Assembly (NCBI GenBank): GCA_035079385.1
Contig: JAVHKY010000028.1
Location: 2,666,001-2,730,000, forward strand
Length of the DNA: 64,000 nt
Source of the DNA: Aspidiotus rigidus
Taxonomy: Eukaryota > Arthropoda > Insecta > Hemiptera > Diaspididae
Reading direction: 5' to 3'
The translations under genes and the position numbers were made by a program. Within the stretch, counting starts at the first letter, position 1, and every line of letters starts with the position of its first letter. Shown piece by piece: positions 57,744 through 64,000 of the stretch. Below the pieces are notes generated by a model that saw nothing but the letters and a program-made list of their open reading frames with translations, made no database searches and was not told the DNA's origin.

Positions 57744-58946
57744 ATGCCTCTTCATTATCGTCGAAACTATCTAACTGACAGATTTTTAATCCGTAGTATC
57801 ACATATCATAACTCAATACTCACTGAGAATATCTCATACCTCCTTCACCATTGGAGATTTGTCTTTTGGCGACTTCCTCTAATGTGCAAAAGAGCTATCA
57901 TTATCTTTCGGTTTCAGAACATCATAATTAATATTCCATCCTACCACCTCTCGTCCTTCTCATTTCAGAAACTTTTTAAACATATAAAAATTCATAAACA
58001 TCCCAAAAATCCGAACTTCACTTCTCAAGAACTTTTCGAATCGTACATCCAACAACACTTTCCTCTACATATGCAGATTTTCACAGACGGCTCTAAGGAC
58101 CATGAAGGCGTCGGTATGGCCTTCTGGATCCCTTCAATGCTTCTTCATTGCTCTCTTGCATTACCACCTTTCTCATCCATTTTTCATGCAGAACAGATGG
58201 CCATTTTCCAAGCTCTTTATTATATTAAACAAAACATTCAAATGGGACATTTTCTAATAATTTCTGATTCTCTCTTCGCTCTTCAATCTCTTTCTTCCGT
58301 TCCTTTTCGCATAAATCCATCCTTAGCTCTATCAATTATATCCTTAATCCATTCTCTCTCCCCCATCAAAATTGATTTCCTCTGGATCCCCGCGCATGCG
58401 GGAATTACTAACAATGAAATTACAGACGAGAAAGCTAAATTAGCACGTCTATCTCAGGTCTCATCAAACCTTCTTCCCATGTCAGAATTGTATTTGCTCA
58501 CTAAACGCTCCACACGGGATGACTGGTCTCTAAATTATTCAAATTCATTTAACAACCAAAATTCTCACTATTTACTTGTGCAACCCTTTCTTCCGACATT
58601 TTCTTGGTTTCAGAAATTTCACGACATCTCTCGTTCTCTCATTGTCAAAATCAGCCGTCTTCGCTTCGGACATAATCGTTTCCCTGTCCACCTCAAACGC
58701 ATAAATCTCATAGAATCTGACGCATGCTTCTTCCATCCAGATAACCCTTTAAAAGCCGACATCAACCACTACTTTTTTGAATGCTCAGAATTACCAAATT
58801 TAAGACAAAAACTCTATTCAGAATGTATGAATTTAAATTTTCCAAACCCTCTCCGAGCTATTGACCTTCTCTCAACCGAAGAATTATCCATTTTCCCTCA
58901 TATCTTTCATTTCCTTAAACATCTTCCGGAATCCATCACAATTTGA
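57744..58946 (+). CDS. LINE RNase H domain and C-terminal region (open frame, 5'-truncated element)
   Basis: An uninterrupted 400-codon frame. Residues 1-40 resemble the thumb-to-RNase H linker (PLHYRRNYLTDRFLIR). A complete RNase H follows: FTDGSK with Asp115, HAEQMAIFQAL with Glu150, ISDSLFALQSL with Asp175, WIPAHAGI with His218, and Asp228 in ITDEKAK. The end has C-x2-H...H-x4-C (CFFH, HYFFEC), a variant of the usual LINE zinc knuckle. The RT and endonuclease are missing upstream, so it can only be the tail of an I/Jockey-group LINE. The Met shown may not be a true start, as the frame is a truncation product. Confidence 0.75.
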   Translation: MPLHYRRNYLTDRFLIRSITYHNSILTENISYLLHHWRFVFWRLPLMCKRAIIIFRFQNIIINIPSYHLSSFSFQKLFKHIKIHKHPKNPNFTSQELFESYIQQHFPLHMQIFTDGSKDHEGVGMAFWIPSMLLHCSLALPPFSSIFHAEQMAIFQALYYIKQNIQMGHFLIISDSLFALQSLSSVPFRINPSLALSIISLIHSLSPIKIDFLWIPAHAGITNNEITDEKAKLARLSQVSSNLLPMSELYLLTKRSTRDDWSLNYSNSFNNQNSHYLLVQPFLPTFSWFQKFHDISRSLIVKISRLRFGHNRFPVHLKRINLIESDACFFHPDNPLKADINHYFFECSELPNLRQKLYSECMNLNFPNPLRAIDLLSTEELSIFPHIFHFLKHLPESITI

Positions 58947-59212
58947 CTTACATAATTCATAACAAATTTTTTAAACGAGGTAAGGCCTAGTTGCCATCCT
59001 CCAACACCCTGTTTATTTTTATTTTTATTTATTTATTATTTTTTTATTTATTATCATTATTTTGTATTTTTGTTTTTTTTTCCCTTCTAAATTTCTGTAA
59101 TTTTGTTTTTCTCTTCCTTGTTTTGTAATGTTTCTCTTTTTATTTTGTTTATTTTTCTATTTTTTTAATTATTTTCACAATAAAGGGTGTATAAATAAAA
59201 AAAAAAAAAAAT
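58947..59212 (+). other. 3' UTR and poly(A) tail of the RNase H LINE
   Basis: T-rich untranslated sequence ending with an aataaa signal (59182) and an A-run at 59199-59211. The tail shows that the LINE ran on the plus strand and ended here. The flanking duplication was not found. Confidence 0.7.
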
Positions 59213-60305
59213 TAGTTTCAAAAAAGTTATTAGGCACTTATAAATAATCATAATACTTCATAAACAAATAACAACTTCTTCAGTAATCCCCCTACGCCCA
59301 CAGGAGGGCGAGCATTCATGTTGTTCATTTTACTTTTACTACGTCCCTGTTCTTGAATGGAAGGTGTGTCGGAATTCACTACCTTTGGGTGACTACATTT
59401 GCACTTCCTAGTTCAATGGAAGTTACAACATATGTACAAGAATGTGCTTTTGGAAAGTGTGGTAGGGAGTGTCAGTTGATGAATGTACTTCCAATTGTCG
59501 AATACCCTAGGACGAATCGGGACGAGCGCTTCGGCATCAATCTGTACACTTACAGCGTATAGACAACAACGTGGTCAGTGGGCTTCCGGACTGAGACGTG
59601 GCAGCATCGATAGTTAGTTGAGCAAGTGAGAAGTAGGTAGGGAGCGGGAGTGTGGCTCCCGACAACACCAATTGCATCTCAAGTCTAGGATAAGTGTGTG
59701 CTGCTGCAGTGTGTGGTCTACCCGAAAGAAACAATATAATCAAAGACAACAGTTTGTAACGATAAGAAATGAAATTGTGACCCTAGAGGTCTTGTCCTGA
59801 TTAGCCACCATATTGTGTAGTGTTGCTGTCTTATAAGAAGGCCAGGAAAGCGTCTGTGTTGGCGAGTCATCGCACAGCAAGCGTGGTTTAATATAGCCCG
59901 CTTTCCAACCCTCTTTTTTTTTTTTTTTTTTTTTTTTATGATTTACTTTGAATCATACTCTTTTAATACAAGAAATTAAACTCGGCTCCAGTCCTTACAA
60001 CGAATTGCTATGTCGGAGTACTATTGTTTTCTCTTTTTTTTTTTTTTTTAAATACATTTATGCATGTGTGTAATATTTTTCTCCCTATTCTTTTTTTTCT
60101 TCGTTTTTTTTTTTGTTTGTTTTATTTTATTTTTATTCATTTTTTTTTATTAATTTTTATTAATTTTTTTAATTAATTTTTTTATTTATTTTTTTTTTAA
60201 ATTTTTTTATTTATTTTTTTTTAATAATTTTTCTCTGGTTGGATGTAATAAAAAAAAAAAAATAAAAAAATAAACTTGTACAGAAAAAAAAAAAAAAAAA
60301 AAAAA
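59213..60305. other. 1.1 kb without gene; long T and A runs
   Basis: 59213-59920 has no motif that I recognise. From 59912 to 60240 it is mostly T-runs broken by A, and at 60279-60306 an A-run follows aataaacttgtacag, so a plus-strand poly(A) insertion may end here, inside or against the copia LTR. Confidence 0.45.
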
Positions 60306-60307
60306 AA

Positions 60308-60615
60308 CACTTCACTTTATTACGGAAAGCTCCGTTTCCCATTAACCTATTCACTAATCACTACTACTGGTACTACTATACAACTGTACTAGTGAACGCT
60401 CGACCTGCTTATATACTAAAACTACCTTTTTTCTAGAACTGACTAGCAATTTCTCTTATCACTAAAACTGTACAGATGTTTTCTACACTATTCTAGAACT
60501 TTCCATTGTTCCTTAGGACACTATCTAGTTTACACTTATGATCTATGGCTCAAGTCGATAGCTGGTAACATAATATCAGTGTTCTTATCAATGAATGAGA
60601 TTTTATTCTTCAACA
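60308..60615 (-). mobile_element. Copia LTR, partial
   Basis: On the minus strand, a purine-rich tract (tttggtgggag) is followed by TGTTGAAG at 60615, an LTR-like start, then a TATA-like box (agtatataagc, about 60407-60417) and an AATAAA near 60318. The 3' limit is lost in the poly(A/T) block. Confidence 0.55.
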
Positions 60616-60639
60616 CTCCCACCAAATCTCATGTTTATC

Positions 60640-61865
60640 TATCATAGACCTGAACTTCAAGGTCTGAACAAAGTTTCTGATACCTGCCCCTAGGAAGTCC
60701 TTTTGTGAAAAGGTCTGCCAGTTGATCTTTAGTTCCAATGGCTTCAGACTTTGATAGTTCCATCTTGTTGTCTCTCACGGATGAAATGATATCGGACATC
60801 TACGTGCTTTGTCCTTTGATGTGCCTAGTCGAAAAGTTGGTAAAACGTCGATTCCATTGTCTGGGTGACTGTTTCAATCCATATAAACTCTTTTTCAATT
60901 TGCAGACTCCTCCACTGCCATCACTATAGCCAGGTGGTTGCTCCATATAGATATCTTTTTCTAGGTCAGCATTATAAGAAAGCTGTTTTAATATCAAACT
61001 GACCAAGTTTCATCTTCTTCAGTGCTGCAATTGATAGAATACTTCAAACAGAATCAAATCTAACAACTGGACCAAAGGTTTCTATGTAGTCTATTCCAAA
61101 TTTCTGACTGTAACCGCAGGTAACTAATCTGGTTTTATGTCGCAAAATATTTCCATCTGAGTCTCTCTTGATTCTGAAAACCCATTTACATTTCAAAGGA
61201 ATTTTTTCAGGTGGTAAATTTTAATAATTTTTATTAAAATAAATAAAATTAATATATTAAATAATAAATTTATTATTTTAACTATTATTCTAAGAATTTA
61301 TTTTATTTTAATTCAATATTTCGAATATAAATTTTTAAATTTCAATTTAACAAATTCAGTTTACTTCTCAATTTTTTATTTAACAAACGTTATATTTTTG
61401 TAAGGACTCTAATTCCTGATTGATAGCTGTTTGGCATTCCTTACTCTGAATTGGTTCTTCTTCTCCAGTTTTGCTAATCATTGCCATAGCCGTATAATCA
61501 TCCAGTCTCTCTGGTGGTCTTAGTTTACTTCTATCTCTTAATTTTCTATGATTCTCTCCCACCAACTCTTGTGTAGGAATGTTTCTTCAGTCTCCCATTC
61601 TTCTTCTTCTTTGCTATTGTAAGTTTCTTCTTCAGTATCCTTGATTGTAATTGTTGTTTCTTCTGGTTCAGAGATCTTCTTTTCTTCTATTCTGTAATCT
61701 TCTCTGAAAATAACATCACAATGAAGACTTATTTCTCTTTTTTCAGGGAAATAAACGCGATATCCTTCAACATTTTCATCATAGCCAATAAATATTCCTT
61801 TTCTTGATTTTGGATCCAGCTTTCTTCTCTTTCTCTTTGATCTTCGACACAGAGCGCGCGCAAAC
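60640..61865 (-). pseudogene. Ty1/copia polyprotein remnant (integrase end, RT, RNase H end)
   Basis: Minus strand in order: RKLDPKSRKGIFIGYDENVE (integrase C-terminal), RPPERLDDYTAMAM, ECQTAINQELESLQKYN, a foreign A+T-rich insert, then PPEKIPLKCKWVFRIKRD, TRLVTCGYSQKFGIDYIETF, GQFDIKTAFL, DIYMEQPPGYSDG and KLKKSLYGLKQSPRQWNRRF (RT). A deletion then removes the YVDD box and most of RNase H before KDQLADLFTKGLPRGRYQKL. Stops and frameshifts are scattered, and gag and protease are absent. Confidence 0.85.
61218..61385. repeat. A+T-rich insert (over 90 per cent) in copia RT
   Basis: About 165 bp almost entirely A and T separates LQKYN from PPEKIPLKCKWVF, which are nearly adjacent in intact copia RTs. 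It replaces about six codons (the TWELVD region). There are no inverted ends. It may be a captured organellar or simple-sequence filler. Confidence 0.6.
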
Positions 61866-62289
61866 CTACACAGTAACAAATCAACATATAAGAGTAATTG
61901 TCAAAACTGCGGACGGCTGCACTAAAAAAATCTCTTATGAGCAGAGAATACTAACTTTATGCTGAGTATCGCAAGTACAGTCGGTGACAAAACTTGAAAA
62001 ACGAATATAAAAATCCAAAAACTGAACTTTAATGAATCTTTTCGTTGCAAGACCGCTGACGCCATCGTATTGCTGGCTTTGATCACATTATTTGGTGGAC
62101 GTATTGTTGCTGAATAATCTTTTAAAATAAATGAAAGATCAAGAATTTATAATTCAAAAAACATCATTGAATCATTTCGTGAATATAAAAATGAACCAAC
62201 TTACAAAATAAAAAATACTTTAGAAACGATCGGTATTTATCAGCCTTTATTTGCTGTCACAAGTATCTACATTTCCAAATACAACTACA
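61866..62289. other. No gene recognised
   Basis: About 400 bp between the copia remnant and the RTE-like LINE, without motif. Confidence 0.4.
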
Positions 62290-63150
62290 CTTTTACAATC
62301 TTAGCAAGTGACCCACTGTCGTGTATAGGCCTCCCCTTTTCGTCTCCATTTTTCCCTATTCCATACCTCTCTTTCCCAATTTATCTCAACTCTGTACCTT
62401 ATTTCATCCTCCCACCGTGTTTTTGGTCTCCCCCTTGCTCTCTTTTTATCATACGGTAACCACTCAGTCGCTATTTTCGCCCATTTTTCATTTTTACCCC
62501 TTATTACGTGACCCGCATATTTAAATTTTTGCTTTTTTATTTTTTAACCCACATCGATTGTTTCTGTTCTCCTTCTCACTTCTTCATTTCTCTTCCTTTC
62601 GCTTAACTTGACCCCTGAAATGCTCCTCTCCATAGCTCTCCTGAGTTTTCTGTAAACCACCCACTTGAGTATCAGTTAGTGCCCACGTTTCAGCCCCATA
62701 GCAAAGAACCGGCATCACGCAGCTCTCCAATATTTTTACTTTTGATTTCTACTTTTGCAAACTCCTTTCAAACTCCAGAATTTTCGCCATACTTTTTGTT
62801 TTCTTGATTTTATTTCTTTTTCAATCCCTTCCTTTACTGAGATTGTTTGACCTAAGTAAATATATTCATCCAGTTTCATTACCTCCCCCCCCCCCCCCTC
62901 TAATCTTATTCTCTCTCCTTCCATATTAGATATATATTTCGTCTTTCCTATGTTTATTTCCAGACCTCCCTTCCTGCTTTCTTTTTCCAGTTCCGTTGCC
63001 ATATTTTTCAATTCTTCTCGCTTTTCACTTATTAGAACTATGTCATCTGCGAATCTTAGATTACTCAGATATGTGCCTCCCATTTTTATACCCTTTACCT
63101 CCCATTTCAAAAATTCTCTGCATTCTAATTTGAATTGGTGTATTTCAACA
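62290..63150 (-). pseudogene. RTE-like LINE, RT palm and C-terminal region
   Basis: Minus strand: GIKMGGTYLSNLRFADDIVL (catalytic FADD intact), ELEKESRKGGLEINIGKTKY, EYIYLGQTIS, then after a stop, YAGHVIRGKNEKWAKIATEW and RARGRPKTRWEDEI. The last phrase is the conserved C-terminal block of RTE-type LINEs. The endonuclease and RT fingers are missing. Upstream the frame runs straight into an unrelated transposase-like peptide, so the open frame of 62736-63419 is a chimera. Confidence 0.75.
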
Positions 63151-64000
63151 ATTTTGAATTTCCTAGCTTTTTCTTTGGCTCCAAAGCCAATATCAATTGA
63201 AGATAAATCCTTCAAATCAGCGTCTGTAAGAGCTTCAAAAGTTACCTTTTTCAGAAATTTCTTCCCAATAATATTTATCAAGTTTCGCAATTCTTGATAT
63301 AAAAATGGAAAAAGAGCATTGTTGCTTTGGAACTCAAGTAAGAATGGGTGGCATTCTTCTGCAATACATAACAGGAAAGTCATTTTGCGACTATGGTGCA
63401 TTGACTTTCTTGTCATCAATCTTCTGTATGTATTCCTTGAGCAGTTTTAAAATGTCTAAACCTCGTTTAAGTGCAGGCACAGTTGCAAAAACTTTTGAAG
63501 GAAATTTTAAAAACTTGTCCTCAGCATAGTCAGTACGTCTACGAGGAAAATCTTTAAGCAAAAAATAGGCTCTTGTAAGGAAGTCATTTACATTCCAGTT
63601 GACTTTTTAGTGCGCAGTCTTGAAACTGCCGTGAACAATCTGAATTGAACAGGTTCCAACGTTCAACATCAATCTAGGGCCATCATCGCTCAGCAAATAT
63701 TTGCCAAATATTTGTAATAGTTTCAGATTTATGTTTGGCCCATCAGTTGCAAGTTGAATTTCTGGAAAGCTTCGATTAATGTTGTCAATATAGTTTCAGC
63801 GTCACATTTTTTTGGGAACAATTGATCATCCCAGTATTTGCAAAGAGAGAGACGGAGAGAAAGAGAAGGAGACTGCAAGAAAGGTCAACTACGTATGCCG
63901 TTTGTGACAATAGTATTTTTCAGTAGGCAGTGCATCTGCTTTTCAAGGCTAAACTCCACAGTTTCAATTTGATAACCGTAATGTTGTACATTATTTGGTG
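63150..64000 (-). pseudogene. hAT-like transposase-type protein fragment
   Basis: Minus strand, several frames: DGPNINLKLLQIFGKYLLSD, NVGTCSIQIVHGSFKTA, FLTRAYFLLKDFPRRRTDYA, KFPSKVFATVPALKRGLDIL, and finally LFPFLYQELRNLINIIGKKF and SSIDIGFGAKEKARK. These follow a protein family that I know as frequent and hAT-related in arthropod and cnidarian genomes. Stops break it, it runs off the window edge, and its 3' part is replaced by the RTE-like LINE. Confidence 0.5.

Noticed and set aside
60279..60306. Poly(A) tail of the copia element, implying LINE-mediated copying of its mRNA
   Set aside because: The A-run is on the plus strand, while the copia remnant is on the minus strand, so it cannot be the copia tail.

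Overview
This is a eukaryotic, repeat-saturated, A+T-leaning stretch of genome with no host gene that I can recognise. The mix of elements (many Penelope-like elements or PLEs, an R1-type LINE, a CR1/Jockey-like LINE, an RNase H-bearing LINE, an RTE-like LINE, a Ty3/gypsy remnant, a Ty1/copia remnant, a hAT-like transposase-type fragment and several MITEs) fits an arthropod, most likely an insect. That is an inference from the element families, not from any host marker. I find no convincing rRNA, functional tRNA, CRISPR or bacterial-style operon.

Layout. 1-1.9 kb: left copy of a 1.35-kb direct repeat (second copy 16.06-17.41 kb) with a nested 444-bp fold-back element, then a PLE reverse transcriptase (RT) fragment. 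4.56-9.54 kb: a minus-strand PLE split in two by a plus-strand PLE. The inner copy has 70-bp inverted ends and a 13-bp target duplication. 9.98-11.12 kb: gypsy integrase tail, polypurine tract and 3' LTR. 11.35-12.14 kb: a fold-back element and the first of four 'CAGGGTG' terminal-inverted-repeat elements. 15.4-18.0 kb: unrecognised duplicated coding-like blocks and a PLE endonuclease scrap. 19.0-20.2 kb: a duplicated composite repeat holding a MITE with perfect 41-bp inverted ends. 22.8-26.8 kb: a diverged PLE interrupted by a large inverted-repeat element, which itself carries an inverted pair of tRNA-like sequences with a 10-bp target duplication. 29.1-29.9 kb: a block very dense in TCGA. 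30.98-32.05 kb: two adjoining tandem arrays (about 70 bp x4 and 113 bp x7). 34.2-36.7 kb: a PLE with 105-bp inverted ends. 36.73-36.90 kb: a small Harbinger-type MITE. 37.8-38.7 kb: an R1-type LINE tail. 40.7-41.6 kb: a 76-bp tandem repeat holding two CAGGGTG elements. 42.1-44.4 kb: a PLE carrying another CAGGGTG element. 52.6-54.8 kb: a third copy of the inverted-repeat family, split by a LINE. 57.5-59.2 kb: a LINE tail with an open 400-codon RNase H frame. 60.3-61.9 kb: a copia remnant. 62.3-64.0 kb: an RTE-like LINE fused to a hAT-like fragment.

The coding content is selfish DNA, and nearly every copy is broken by stops, frameshifts or nested insertions. What is informative is the nesting order and the recurring architectures. 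PLE copies are 5'-truncated and capped with an inverted copy of their own 3' end. CAGGGTG elements keep the same layout with different internal words. Fold-back elements are frequent. Family names come from reading conserved protein motifs by eye; no database search was run.
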